Positions 53,639 through 63,030 of a DNA stretch of 64,000 nucleotides are shown in pieces; within the stretch, counting starts at the first letter, position 1; each line of letters starts with the position of its first letter. The DNA is taken from the NCBI GenBank assembly GCA_017624715.1, contig JAGAMN010000043.1, forward strand, positions 1 through 64,000, read 5' to 3'. The notes under the pieces were generated by a model. The model searched no databases. It was not told where the DNA came from and saw nothing but the letters and a program-made list of their open reading frames with translations. The translations under genes were made by a program, and so were the position numbers. This DNA comes from Oscillospiraceae bacterium. Its GTDB lineage: Bacteria; Bacillota; Clostridia; Oscillospirales; Oscillospiraceae.

Positions 53639-55798
53639 ATGAATCGACTAGAAAAACTCCTGTCTCAGATGTCTATTCATGATAAGATCGGACAGCTGAC
53701 ACAGTATAACGCAGCCCTATATACCAAAACCACTGCGGAGATCACCGGTCCTAAGGCAAAATTAGGACTGACCGATGAAGATCTGGCAGCAGCAGGCAGC
53801 ATCCTGAACTTTGCTTCCGTCCAGGAAATGAAGGACATTCAGGATAAGCATCTGCAGAACGATCCCAATAAGATCCCCATGTCCTTTATGATGGATGTGA
53901 TCCATGGATATCGCACCATTTTCCCCATCCCCTTGGGCCTGGGATGTTCATTTGACCCTGAAATCGCTGAGGAATGTTCCCGGGTAGCAGCCCGGGAGGC
54001 CTCTGCCAGCGGCGTCCAGGTTACATTTACACCTATGGTTGATTATGTCCGGGATGCCCGTTGGGGCCGGGTCATGGAGACCTGCGGCGAAGAACCTCTG
54101 GTCACCGGCGCACTGGCAGCCGCCCAGATCCGTGGCTTCCACGGTGACGGCATGGAAAAGCCCGGCAATCTTGCCACCTGCGTGAAGCATTACGCAGGCT
54201 ACGGCGGCGCAGAAGCCGGCAGAGACTATAACCTGGTGGAAGTTTCTGAAAGGGAACTGCGGGAGTATTACCTGCCTGGCTACAAGGCATGTCTGGATGC
54301 CGGCGCACCCATGGTTATGCCTTCTTTCAACTCCCTCAATGGCATTCCGTCCATCGCTAATCCCATGCTGATGCAGAAGATCCTGCGGCAGGAATGGGGC
54401 TTCGACGGTGTGGTCATCAGCGACTACAATGCCATCGGCGAACTGCTGCCCCACGGTGTGGCGGCAGATCAGAAGGAAGCTGCCAAGCTGGCATTTGAGA
54501 ACACTTGCGATATTGAGATGTGCTCCAGCGGCTACTTCCATCATCTGGAAGCACTGATCAAAGAGGGTATCTTTACTGAGGAACAGCTGGATGCAGCTGT
54601 CATGCGTGTCCTCAAGTTCAAAGATCAGCTGGGTCTGTTTGATGATCCCTACCATGGTGCTGACGCAGAGCTGGCTGAGCGCCTGTTCCTCTGCGACGAG
54701 CACAGAGCCGTGGTCAAAAAGGCGGCTGCGGAGTCGGCGGTCTTGCTGAAAAATGACGGTTTGCTGCCCCTGAGCGAGAAGCTTAACAAGGTGGCGGTCA
54801 TCGGTCCCTTTGCGGATAACCACGGCATCAACGGCTTCTGGAGCTGCAACGGCAAGGATGAGGATACCACCACCGTACTGCAGGGCGTAACCGCACTGCT
54901 GGGTGATGATAAGGTGGTCACAGCGGTGGGCTGTGGCAATCTGTGGGACGATAACGATACTGCCGGCTTTGCAGAAGCCGTAGCAGCAGCAAAGGAAGCC
55001 GACGCAGTGATCCTTTGCCTTGGTGAGCCTCAGAATTACAGCGGTGAAGGTAACTGCCGTACTGACCTGCGTCTGCCCGGCATGCAGGAAGAACTGGCAA
55101 AGCAGGTGATTGCTGCCAACCCCAATACTGCGGTCGTGCTGTTCAACGGACGGCCTCTGGATGTGTCCTTGCTGCATAAGATCGCCCCTGCGATTCTTAC
55201 CATGTGGTTCCCCGGCACAGAAGGCGGCAACGCTGCTGCAGAGCTGATCTTCGGCAAGCGCAATCCCTGCGGTAAGCTGACCATGAGTTTCCCCCACAAT
55301 GTGGGTCAGTGCCCCATTTACTACAACCACCCCAATACCGGCCGCCCCCGCTGGCGCAGCCAGCCGGATCACAGAGGCTACGCATCGGACTACATCGACT
55401 GCGCAACGCTTCCGCTGTATTCCTTCGGTTATGGCCTGAGTTATTCCAACTTCCAGTATAGTGACTTGATCCTTTCTTCCCGTGAGATGACCATGGATAG
55501 CAATATCCAGGTCAGCGTCAAGGTTCGCAACGACAGCGACAGAGCAGGCAAGGAGGTCGTGCAGCTGTACATGCGGGATTTGGTTGGCTCTGTGGTGCGC
55601 CCGGTGCAGCAGCTGATCGCCTTTGAGAAGATCAGCCTGGAGCCCGGCGAGGAAAAGACTGTTTCCTTTACGGTCACAGAAGAAATGCTGCGCTTCTACG
55701 ATATGGAGGGCCGGCATATTTCCGAAAAGGGCGACTTTACTCTCATGATCGGTCATGCGGATCATTTCGTCCTGACCGAAAAATTCCAGCTGGTTTAA
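53639..55798 (+). CDS. Glycoside hydrolase family 3 (beta-glucosidase-like)
   Basis: A 719-residue GH3 enzyme with the N-terminal barrel, an alpha/beta sandwich domain and a C-terminal fibronectin-III-like domain (about 610-719). The nucleophile is D262 (VVISDYNAIGE) and the KH pair is at K183/H184. The start at 53639 uses CGGAGG; an earlier in-frame GTG at 53612 lacks a site. There is no signal peptide. It likely acts on imported oligosaccharides as a beta-glucosidase or beta-xylosidase. Confidence 0.9.
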   Translation: MNRLEKLLSQMSIHDKIGQLTQYNAALYTKTTAEITGPKAKLGLTDEDLAAAGSILNFASVQEMKDIQDKHLQNDPNKIPMSFMMDVIHGYRTIFPIPLGLGCSFDPEIAEECSRVAAREASASGVQVTFTPMVDYVRDARWGRVMETCGEEPLVTGALAAAQIRGFHGDGMEKPGNLATCVKHYAGYGGAEAGRDYNLVEVSERELREYYLPGYKACLDAGAPMVMPSFNSLNGIPSIANPMLMQKILRQEWGFDGVVISDYNAIGELLPHGVAADQKEAAKLAFENTCDIEMCSSGYFHHLEALIKEGIFTEEQLDAAVMRVLKFKDQLGLFDDPYHGADAELAERLFLCDEHRAVVKKAAAESAVLLKNDGLLPLSEKLNKVAVIGPFADNHGINGFWSCNGKDEDTTTVLQGVTALLGDDKVVTAVGCGNLWDDNDTAGFAEAVAAAKEADAVILCLGEPQNYSGEGNCRTDLRLPGMQEELAKQVIAANPNTAVVLFNGRPLDVSLLHKIAPAILTMWFPGTEGGNAAAELIFGKRNPCGKLTMSFPHNVGQCPIYYNHPNTGRPRWRSQPDHRGYASDYIDCATLPLYSFGYGLSYSNFQYSDLILSSREMTMDSNIQVSVKVRNDSDRAGKEVVQLYMRDLVGSVVRPVQQLIAFEKISLEPGEEKTVSFTVTEEMLRFYDMEGRHISEKGDFTLMIGHADHFVLTEKFQLV

Positions 55799-55809
55799 GG
55801 AGGCATATT

Positions 55810-57177
55810 ATGGCGAAACCTGTAATTTCTGTTCTGGAAATGGGCGCAACGCCCAATAGCCCTGAGGTGCAGACCGCTGCTTTCCAGGCGGCCTTGGACA
55901 AGGCCTTTTTGCTGGGCGGTGCTACCGTGGAAGTACCTGCCGGCCGCTACTACATCGGCGGTGTCCGCCTACGTTCCAACACCACGCTGCTACTGCGCTC
56001 CGGTGCGGAAGTTTACGGTACCAGAGATCCGGAGGACTACTGCTTTATTCACAAGGATGAGCTGGAGCCTCTGCCTGCAGACCAGCTGACCGACAAGCCC
56101 TGGGAGCCCTTTGTCAAGGGTGTTCAGCGCTGCTATGACTTCATGGTCAAGGCCGGCGGCCGCTGGAATAACGGCATCATCCGTGCTTATGCTGCTGAAA
56201 ATATTGCCATCATCGGCGAGCCCGGCTCTGTCATCGACGGCCAGGATTGCTACGATGAGATCGGCGAGGAGCGTTACAGAGGTCCTCACGGTATCAGCAT
56301 GCACGATTGCCACGGCGTTACCTTCCGTGGTTACACCATTCGTAACACCGGCGACTGGGCGCACAGCGTCTTCTTCTCCACAGATATTGTAATGGACGGC
56401 GTTACGGTGCTGGCCGGTCACGACGGTATTCACTGCACCTGCTGCACCAATCTGCGGATTATGAACAGCGAATTCTACACCGGTGATGATTGCGTGGCCG
56501 GCTTCGGCAATGTCAACACCCTGGTTAGCAACTGTATCTGTAACACCGCTTGCTCCGGCTTGCGTTTCGGCGGCACCAATGCGCTAATCCGGGATTGCAA
56601 GTTCTTTGGCCCTGCCAAGTATTTTTTCCGTGGTAGCCTGAGTCTGGAAGAGAAGAAGAGCGGTGCCCAAGCACATATTCCTAAGCGTGTGAACATGCTC
56701 TCCGTCTTTACTTACTATGCCGACTTCTCCGTGGACATCCCCGAGCAGCCCGGCAACATCATCATTGAAAACTGCACGGTGGACAATGTAGACCGTTTCC
56801 TGCACTACAATTACTCCGGTAATGAGCGCTGGCAGGCCCACAGACCCCTGGAATCCGTGAAGTTCGAGAATATCCAGGCTACCGGCATTGGCATGCCCTT
56901 GACCGCTTACGGCTCCAAGGATGTGCCCATCACTCTGACCATGCGCAATATCGATGTGTCCTTCCGGGATGAGGTGGAAAATACCGCATTCCTGCACACT
57001 GCCCATGTGGATCGGATTCTGCTGGAAAATGTCAGCGTCAACAAGCGCACAGACGCACCGCTGATCAAGTGCTGGACAGAAGGCGGCGATTTCGTAATGC
57101 GCAATGTCCGCTATGATCTGCCTCAAGAGCAGTGGATCTGCCACACCGATGAGCCCTTCGTCTGCAAGGCGATTTAA
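55810..57177 (+). CDS. GH28-like parallel beta-helix protein
   Basis: A 455-residue right-handed beta-helix protein beginning like polygalacturonases (TAAFQAALDKAFLLGGATVEVPAGRYYIGG). Asp residues D205 (GHDGIH) and D226/D227 (TGDDCVAG) sit where GH28 places its catalytic acids. The usual GHG motif is replaced by CSGLRFGG. It has no signal peptide and so is probably cytoplasmic. Pectin-fragment hydrolysis is plausible but the specificity is uncertain. Confidence 0.78.
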   Translation: MAKPVISVLEMGATPNSPEVQTAAFQAALDKAFLLGGATVEVPAGRYYIGGVRLRSNTTLLLRSGAEVYGTRDPEDYCFIHKDELEPLPADQLTDKPWEPFVKGVQRCYDFMVKAGGRWNNGIIRAYAAENIAIIGEPGSVIDGQDCYDEIGEERYRGPHGISMHDCHGVTFRGYTIRNTGDWAHSVFFSTDIVMDGVTVLAGHDGIHCTCCTNLRIMNSEFYTGDDCVAGFGNVNTLVSNCICNTACSGLRFGGTNALIRDCKFFGPAKYFFRGSLSLEEKKSGAQAHIPKRVNMLSVFTYYADFSVDIPEQPGNIIIENCTVDNVDRFLHYNYSGNERWQAHRPLESVKFENIQATGIGMPLTAYGSKDVPITLTMRNIDVSFRDEVENTAFLHTAHVDRILLENVSVNKRTDAPLIKCWTEGGDFVMRNVRYDLPQEQWICHTDEPFVCKAI

Positions 57178-57214
57178 TTAACGCATCCCCAACAACAGAA
57201 AGGAAGTATGAATC

Positions 57215-58738
57215 ATGAAAAAACGCGTAATTATGCTGCTGGTTCTGAGCCTGATGATCTCTTTGCTGGCTATGGGCTGTGCAGAAACTCCCGCAGGCTC
57301 CGGCGATGGCCAGGCGGCCGTCAAGCTGCCCAAGTATGTTTTCCTGTTTATCGGTGACGGCATGAGCTATCCCCAGATCCAGGTCACCAATTACTACCTG
57401 ACCATTCAGGCGAATAACAACAAGTATCCTGCTGTTCTGAAGAGCCAGAACAACCTGAGCTTTATGGATTTCCCCGTGACCGGCTCCGCTCAGACCTATG
57501 ACAGCACCTCCTTTGCTCCTGACTCTTCCTCTACTGCTACCTCCATTGCCACCGGTAATAAGACTTACAGTGGCCGACTGAATATTGATATCGGCGGTTT
57601 TACTAAGTTTGAGACTATTGCCGAGAAGCTGAAGGCACAGAAGGACTATAAGATCGGTGTGGTCACCAGTGTGAATATCAACCACGCCACCCCCGGTGCA
57701 TTCTATGCCCACCAGACATCCAGAAACGAGTACTATGCCATCGGTCAGGAACTGATCGCCAGCGGCTTTGATTATTTTGCAGGCGGTGGCTTCCGCGAAG
57801 CTTCCAGTTCCATGAGTAGTAGCAAGGACCTGTATACCCAGGCTGCCGAGGCTGGTTATAAGGTCGTCAGAACCCAGGCTGAAGCTGAGGCTCTGAAGCC
57901 CGGCGATGGCAAGACTATCGTTATTTCTGAGCACCTGGTTGCTAAGGATATGGACTTCGTGGATGCTATGGACTACGAAATCGACCGTGAGGAAGGTGAG
58001 TGGGGTCTGGCGAACTATGTTGCCAAGGGCATCGAGATGCTGGACAATGAAAATGGCTTCTTCATGATGGTCGAAGGCGGCAAGATCGACTGGGCTTGCC
58101 ACGCCAACGATGCAGCCACTGCTGTCAATGAAGTGATCGCTTTGGACAATGCTGTCCGTGAGGCTCTGAAGTTCTATGAGCAGCATCCCGACGATACTCT
58201 GATCATCGTTACCGGTGACCACGAGACCGGCGGCTTCTCCCTGGGTTACGCAGGTACTGACTACGATACCTTCCTGAACAACCTGGCCAGCCAGAAGGTT
58301 TCTTACTCCACCTTCAACTCTGACTATGTTGCCAAGTACAGAGAGAATAATACTGACCTCCAAACTGTTTTGGCTGACATTGAAGAGCTGTTCGGTCTGA
58401 AGGTTCCCAAGAACTTTGCAATGGCTAAGGAGGGCAGCCTGCAGCTGAATGAGTATGAGTACAATCTGCTGGTGGACGCATACAACAAGACCATGCAATT
58501 TGGTGCAGATAGAAATGCAAACGAGGAAGAAGAGCTGAAGTACGATAAGTACGAGCCTCTGACCGTTACCATTACGCATATTCTGGCCAACAAGTGCGGT
58601 CTGAACTTTGGTTCCTATGTCCACACTGGTCTGCCTACTGCCGTGTTCGCCATCGGCGCAGGCTCTGAATTGTTCGACGGTTACTATGACAATACCGACA
58701 TCTTCTTCAAGATGGCCGAGCTGACCAACGTAAAATAA
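57215..58738 (+). CDS. Alkaline phosphatase lipoprotein
   Basis: A 507-residue alkaline phosphatase anchored as a lipoprotein (lipobox LAMGC, Cys22). Metal-binding D48 is in IGDGM. The nucleophile is S104 in APDSSSTATS. GDHETGG and EGGKIDWACHAND carry further metal ligands. It hydrolyses phosphomonoesters at the cell surface. Placement behind sugar-degrading genes suggests removal of phosphate from glycan or sugar phosphates before uptake. Confidence 0.9.
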   Translation: MKKRVIMLLVLSLMISLLAMGCAETPAGSGDGQAAVKLPKYVFLFIGDGMSYPQIQVTNYYLTIQANNNKYPAVLKSQNNLSFMDFPVTGSAQTYDSTSFAPDSSSTATSIATGNKTYSGRLNIDIGGFTKFETIAEKLKAQKDYKIGVVTSVNINHATPGAFYAHQTSRNEYYAIGQELIASGFDYFAGGGFREASSSMSSSKDLYTQAAEAGYKVVRTQAEAEALKPGDGKTIVISEHLVAKDMDFVDAMDYEIDREEGEWGLANYVAKGIEMLDNENGFFMMVEGGKIDWACHANDAATAVNEVIALDNAVREALKFYEQHPDDTLIIVTGDHETGGFSLGYAGTDYDTFLNNLASQKVSYSTFNSDYVAKYRENNTDLQTVLADIEELFGLKVPKNFAMAKEGSLQLNEYEYNLLVDAYNKTMQFGADRNANEEEELKYDKYEPLTVTITHILANKCGLNFGSYVHTGLPTAVFAIGAGSELFDGYYDNTDIFFKMAELTNVK

Positions 58739-58746
58739 GGAAACAG

Positions 58747-58776
58747 CAGTAGCCACAGAATATTCTGTGGCTACTG
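58747..58776 (+). terminator. Perfect 30-bp palindrome after the phosphatase gene
   Basis: The two 15-base arms (CAGTAGCCACAGAAT and its complement) are fully self-complementary. As RNA this would be a hairpin, followed by TGTTATGG. It lies 8 nt after the stop. It may be a terminator without a clean T-tract, or a protein-binding site. Confidence 0.55.
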
Positions 58777-58780
58777 TGTT

Positions 58781-59980
58781 ATGGGGTCCAAGATGATACG
58801 AAAATTTTTCGATAAAACCACGCTGCAAATGCTCATTATCGGTGTGATACTGATCGCAATATTGCTGCTGATCCCCACAGGCTACGAAGATGCCATTATC
58901 TATCAGGAGGCCCAACGGGCTATAGTAGAGGTCGTTGCGGTGGATAATTCCATGGTCCATACCTCTGGCTTGATCCAATTTGGTGAGCAAACCTGCACCT
59001 TGCGGATCAAGGATGGCATTTTCAAAGGCTGTGAGATTGAAGGCGTGAATTTCCTCAGCGGTTCTATGGCTGAGGATAAGATCTATCAGGTAGGTGACGA
59101 AGCCTTCGTTCGGATCAGCTGTAAGAGCGTTGAGGACGTTCCGGATTTCGAAGGTGCTGTAATCAACGGCTATGCCATCGCATCCTGCGTCATGACAGAC
59201 CATTACCGACTGGACAAAGAGGTAATTTTGCTGGCAGCATTCTTCCTGTTGCTGATCATCGTAGCGGGAAAGAACGGCCTGCAGGCGATTTTCTCCTTTG
59301 TCATCACCATACTGACGGTCTGGAAAATCCTGATCCCGGCATATCTGAAAGGGTACTCTCCGGTTTGGGTGGGTATCGGCATCACAGTGCTGCTGACGGG
59401 CGTGATCATTTTCTTCGTCTATGGCTTCGATAAGCGTACGGTGGTGGCTGCCCTGGGCTCCCTGCTGGGCATCCTGGCAACCTGTATTTTGGGCATTGTG
59501 TTTACCGATCTGTTCAAGATCCACGGCGCGGTAATGCCGGATTCGGAATCCCTGCTGTATAGTGGCTATGAGCACCTGGATCTGACGGCAATCTTTATGA
59601 GCAGCATATTCATTGGAGCTTCCGGTGCTATGATGGATTTGTCTGTGGATATTACCTCTGCAGTCCGGGAAGTTGTAGACAAGAAACCGGGAATGGATTG
59701 GAAAGAAGCCGCTCGTTCCGGTATGAATGTTGGCAGAGCCGCTATGGGCACTATGACCACCACGCTGCTGCTTGCCTATTCCGGCGGCTATATCACATCC
59801 TTGATGGTGTACATGGCTCAGGGAACCCCCATCGACCACATCCTCAATTATAAGTATGTGGCTTCTGAGATCATGGATACCGTGATTGGCAGCTTTGGCC
59901 TGGTAACCGTCGCCCCCTTTACCGCCTTGGTAGCCGGCCTGATGCTGACCAAACGTCCCCCAAAGGTAACACAAGAATAA
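58781..59980 (+). CDS. YibE/F family membrane protein
   Basis: A 399-residue protein with about eight membrane segments and the YibE/F C-terminal block SSIFIGASGAMMDLSVDITSAVREV. The start at 58781 directly follows the palindrome; an ATG at 58793 is possible. The family has no established function. It could belong to the phosphatase transcript. Confidence 0.82.
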   Translation: MGSKMIRKFFDKTTLQMLIIGVILIAILLLIPTGYEDAIIYQEAQRAIVEVVAVDNSMVHTSGLIQFGEQTCTLRIKDGIFKGCEIEGVNFLSGSMAEDKIYQVGDEAFVRISCKSVEDVPDFEGAVINGYAIASCVMTDHYRLDKEVILLAAFFLLLIIVAGKNGLQAIFSFVITILTVWKILIPAYLKGYSPVWVGIGITVLLTGVIIFFVYGFDKRTVVAALGSLLGILATCILGIVFTDLFKIHGAVMPDSESLLYSGYEHLDLTAIFMSSIFIGASGAMMDLSVDITSAVREVVDKKPGMDWKEAARSGMNVGRAAMGTMTTTLLLAYSGGYITSLMVYMAQGTPIDHILNYKYVASEIMDTVIGSFGLVTVAPFTALVAGLMLTKRPPKVTQE

Positions 59981-60010
59981 AAAACACGGGTGCATCGCAC
60001 CCGTGTTTTT
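59981..60010. terminator. Bidirectional terminator
   Basis: AAAACACGGGTGC and GCACCCGTGTTTT form a perfect 13-bp stem with a 3-nt loop. T-runs on both strands let it end both the YibE/F gene and the convergent dehydrogenase gene. Confidence 0.9.
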
Positions 60011-60020
60011 GCGTATTACA

Positions 60021-61280
60021 TTACTGATTGCCAAACAGATCGTAGTACAGCCACAGCACGGTGTAGCGGTCCTTCAGCTCCTTGGCATAAAGGATGGCAT
60101 CGGCGATCTTTTCCTTGCTGTACAGCGCGTAGAATTCGGCCATATCCATACCCACGGCGTTCAGCATGGCTTCAATCTCGGAGGCCTTGGGGACTTCTGC
60201 CAAAACCGCGCGGATCTCGGCCTCCTTCGCTTTGTAGACGGAGATCATATCCTTGTTGTATAGACCAACCTTGTCCTGCAGGGCAATACAGCCCTCGGCA
60301 ACAGGACCATAAATACGGCTAACCTCGGCCACATATTCTTCCCGGGTGGGGCGGAACTGAGTGTCGGGCCAGGGCTTGGCCAGAATTTCGTCTCGAAGGG
60401 CGGCGGTGACAACAGTGGAGTAGGCAACATCGATGCCGTGGCAGAAGTAATCCTCGTTCCGCACGATGCCCACGATCTCAAAGTAGTGAGACAAATGGTG
60501 CTCACTGCCGGAGGCAGGCCGGGAAGAACCCACAAATGCCATGGCAATGCCCACGATGACCAGAGCTTCCATCAAAACCCGAACACTTTCCTCGTCCCGG
60601 TTTACCAAGCCTTCCGCCAGAGAAAGGGTCTTCTTCAGCATCTGCTCGATGAGGTCATAATTCTCCTGGCAGAAGCTTTCACCCAGGACTATGTGGCTCA
60701 ACTTCCAGTCATTTAAAGCGGAGAACTTGCCCACAATATCGCCGTAACCGGCCTGGATCATCTCCATGGGTGCATCCTTCAGAATTTCGGTGTCCGCCAA
60801 AATGACGCTGGGCACATGGGCAGGGTAGGTGACCTTCATGCCACCCATGATCATAGCAGCACCGGTGGATGCATAGCCGTCCATAGAGGGAGCGGTTGCG
60901 ACGATGAAGTAGGGAACACCGCTGGTCTGGGACACATATTTGCACAGATCCTGAATAACGCCGGAGCCCAGACCAACGATCAGATCAATACCGTCCATTT
61001 CCTTGTCCACGGCGGCTACCGCATCTTCGTTGGGAATCAGAATAGTCTTGCCGCTAAAGATAACCTTTTTTGCCAATCTTTCGCCCAGGGCGGCTTCGGT
61101 CTTGGCACCGCCGACGCCGTAAGTGTTCTCGTCGGCCACCAGCAGAACGGACTTGTAGCCTTCGGTCAGATGAGTCAGGTGAGAAATTGCACCCTTTTCA
61201 ATGGCGACAAACTTGATGTCGCAGGAGTGATGCTTGCCGCAAGAGCAATCTGTGCCCTGCAAAAGCTGCTGTATGTTCAT
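60021..61280 (-). CDS. egsA: sn-glycerol-1-phosphate dehydrogenase (AraM/EgsA type)
   Basis: A 419-residue metal/NAD(P)H-dependent dehydrogenase of the AraM family, with GLGSGVIQDLCKYVSQTSGVPYFIVATAPSMDGYAS as nucleotide/metal region and SRPASGSEHHLSHYFE carrying metal-binding histidines. It reduces dihydroxyacetone phosphate to glycerol-1-phosphate, the archaeal-type enantiomer, used in some Gram-positives for lipids or catabolism. AraM genes are often found with arabinose/sugar genes. Confidence 0.85.
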   Translation of the reverse strand: MNIQQLLQGTDCSCGKHHSCDIKFVAIEKGAISHLTHLTEGYKSVLLVADENTYGVGGAKTEAALGERLAKKVIFSGKTILIPNEDAVAAVDKEMDGIDLIVGLGSGVIQDLCKYVSQTSGVPYFIVATAPSMDGYASTGAAMIMGGMKVTYPAHVPSVILADTEILKDAPMEMIQAGYGDIVGKFSALNDWKLSHIVLGESFCQENYDLIEQMLKKTLSLAEGLVNRDEESVRVLMEALVIVGIAMAFVGSSRPASGSEHHLSHYFEIVGIVRNEDYFCHGIDVAYSTVVTAALRDEILAKPWPDTQFRPTREEYVAEVSRIYGPVAEGCIALQDKVGLYNKDMISVYKAKEAEIRAVLAEVPKASEIEAMLNAVGMDMAEFYALYSKEKIADAILYAKELKDRYTVLWLYYDLFGNQ

Positions 61281-61401
61281 GGGAATACCTCCAACATGTA
61301 TGTTTTCTAAAAATTATTATAGTATTTTGTGACAGAATAATCAAGTCAAAAGGTAATCTTTTTTGGACAATATCGGTGCGAGAAATTTTTCGAAAAAAGG
61401 C

Positions 61402-61430
61402 TTGACAATCGAGAATATCTATTATATAAT
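61402..61430 (+). promoter_or_regulatory. Promoter of tRNA-Thr
   Basis: TTGACA (61402-61407) and TATAAT (61425-61430) are exact consensus with a 17-bp spacer. Transcription should start about 13 nt before the mature tRNA. Confidence 0.85.
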
Positions 61431-61450
61431 GGCAAAGCTGTCTGACAAAT

Positions 61451-61526
<76 letters not shown>

Positions 61527-61530
61527 CAAA

Positions 61531-61568
61531 AAACCGCTTAAATCGCAAGATTTAAGCGGTTTTTCTTT
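61531..61568 (+). terminator. Intrinsic terminator after tRNA-Thr
   Basis: AAACCGCTTAAATC and GATTTAAGCGGTTT form a perfect 14-bp stem capped by GCAA, then TTCTTT. It lies 5 nt after the tRNA. Confidence 0.9.
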
Positions 61569-61638
61569 GCTTCTACGAACTTTTACGGGCAAAAACTTGA
61601 GGGCGAGATGACCTCGTTCCCAGATTTTGCGCCTTTTT

Positions 61639-61734
61639 CCAACTACCGCACCAACTTTTTGGTGCTTTGTAATGCCGAAAGCCCTTGTGCCGCAATAGGT
61701 TTTCGGCATTTCTGTTTACCAACTTTTATCCAAC
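61639..61734. repeat. CCAAC repeats near the integrase end (possible arm-type sites)
   Basis: CCAAC occurs at 61639, 61651, 61719 and 61730, with two copies reading CCAACTTTT and one CCAACTTCT. The last pair overlaps the end of the integrase gene. A hairpin ATGCCGAAA/TTTCGGCAT lies between the pairs. Integrases often bind such short repeats near an attachment site; this is inferred. Confidence 0.4.
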
Positions 61735-63030
61735 TTCTTTGGCTTTGGACGTATAACGGCGCTCGACAGCGTCTGTCGCCGCATGAATTGTCTGACGTCC
61801 TTTGATGTAGTGCTTGACGCTTGTCGACATCTGGGCATGTCCTCCGGCATCCATCACTGCTTTGAGGTCTTTGGTTACATCGTACATATCGGTCAATACA
61901 GTCGTCCGAAACCGGATCGGTGTGATATTTTCCTCAAAGCCAGTATCCTTCTGAATGCGTTGACACATTCTGCGCACAACGGTATAAGAAAGAGGTTTTT
62001 TTCCTCCAAAAACAAATTCGTCTGCCGGTGTCTCTGGAATATGCGCCAAGGCGATAGCGGCCAATCCGATAGTACGACGACTTACAGCATTCTTGGTATC
62101 CTTAATTTCCGGCTGATTGCGGTCAGGATGCGTCACCGCCCTGCGGATGGTGATTTCCTTATCAATGCGGTTAATATCTGCTCCCTTCAGACCCAATCCC
62201 TCTTCCAAACGCAACGGATGCAGAGCCATGACCGCGAGAAACGCCCGGTCACGGTTGTTTTTCACATCCTCCAGATGTTCGATCAAATACTCCATTTGCT
62301 CGACGCTGTAAGGCGGTGTGGCCTTGCTGGCGTCACCAACAACTTTGACCTTGCGGGATTTCACAGGATTCGCATCAATCAGCTTGTCTTCCAAAGCTGC
62401 CTCTAAAATTTGATTCAGGACCGTCCTGGTCTTATCTTTCGTGGCTTTGGCCACATGCATTTTATTGAACATCTGCTGCACATGGTCCGAGGTGATATCC
62501 TCCACGGCCAGTTCCCCAAAGGTGGGGATCAGATACTTTTCAATCTGGCGTCGATAAGTTACTGCTGTAACGGTGGCGATGTTGGGCAGGGAATAAGTGT
62601 TGAACCAATTCCACGCATACTCGGAAAAGGGATGCTTGCTTTTTTGCTGGACGCTGCCTGTCAAAAGATTTGCGACTTTATCCGCAAATTCCTGAGCAGT
62701 CTTGGCAGTTACCCAGCACTTTTTGCCGTTAATCATAACGGCTTGATTGATTCTGTTTGCCATATCAGATTCTCCTTCCGATAATGGCATAAGATCCGCT
62801 TCTGTTGAATTGTCAAGATGCATCTTCGTGGATGCATCATAACACAAGTGGGTTTGCTTTTCAACATAGTTTGTTAAATCTGATTTGCGTACGAGTTTGG
62901 TTTCTCCGATTGCCACATATGTAATTTCTCGATTTTTGATCAGTTCCTCCACGACAGAAGCGGATACTCGTAACGCTTCTGCGGCTTCCGGCACTGTCAT
63001 CAGATCCGGGAAAGCCTCAAATTGTTTCAT
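61726..63030 (-). CDS. Tyrosine integrase fused to an excisionase-like domain
   Basis: A 434-residue protein. Residues about 10-58 form an excisionase/MerR-like helix-turn-helix (MTVPEAAEALRVSASVVEELI). After a linker, residues about 130-225 are a core-binding domain and 240-434 a tyrosine recombinase domain, with R274 (PLRLEEG), T370/R373 in place of the usual HxxR, H398 (GGH) and Y408 (KHYIKG). The start at 63030 follows AAGGAGG. A second start at 62763 (M90) has its own AAGGAG and could give a stand-alone 345-residue integrase. Confidence 0.88.
   Translation of the reverse strand: MKQFEAFPDLMTVPEAAEALRVSASVVEELIKNREITYVAIGETKLVRKSDLTNYVEKQTHLCYDASTKMHLDNSTEADLMPLSEGESDMANRINQAVMINGKKCWVTAKTAQEFADKVANLLTGSVQQKSKHPFSEYAWNWFNTYSLPNIATVTAVTYRRQIEKYLIPTFGELAVEDITSDHVQQMFNKMHVAKATKDKTRTVLNQILEAALEDKLIDANPVKSRKVKVVGDASKATPPYSVEQMEYLIEHLEDVKNNRDRAFLAVMALHPLRLEEGLGLKGADINRIDKEITIRRAVTHPDRNQPEIKDTKNAVSRRTIGLAAIALAHIPETPADEFVFGGKKPLSYTVVRRMCQRIQKDTGFEENITPIRFRTTVLTDMYDVTKDLKAVMDAGGHAQMSTSVKHYIKGRQTIHAATDAVERRYTSKAKEVG
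62763..62786 (-). promoter_or_regulatory. Internal ribosome binding site and start within the integrase gene
   Basis: On the minus strand GGAAGGAG is followed 8 nt later by the in-frame ATG of M90, whose product begins MANRINQAVMING. This spacing is as good as that of the gene's first start. It would yield an integrase without the excisionase-like domain. Confidence 0.6.

Noticed and set aside
57065..60034. A 989-residue open frame on the minus strand opposite the phosphatase and YibE/F genes
   Set aside because: Its length comes from the codon bias of clear plus-strand genes. It has no ribosome binding site or domain pattern.
62816..62837. GATGCATC repeated with a 6-nt gap within the integrase gene
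   Set aside because: It lies in a coding linker and could be chance; no other support was found.
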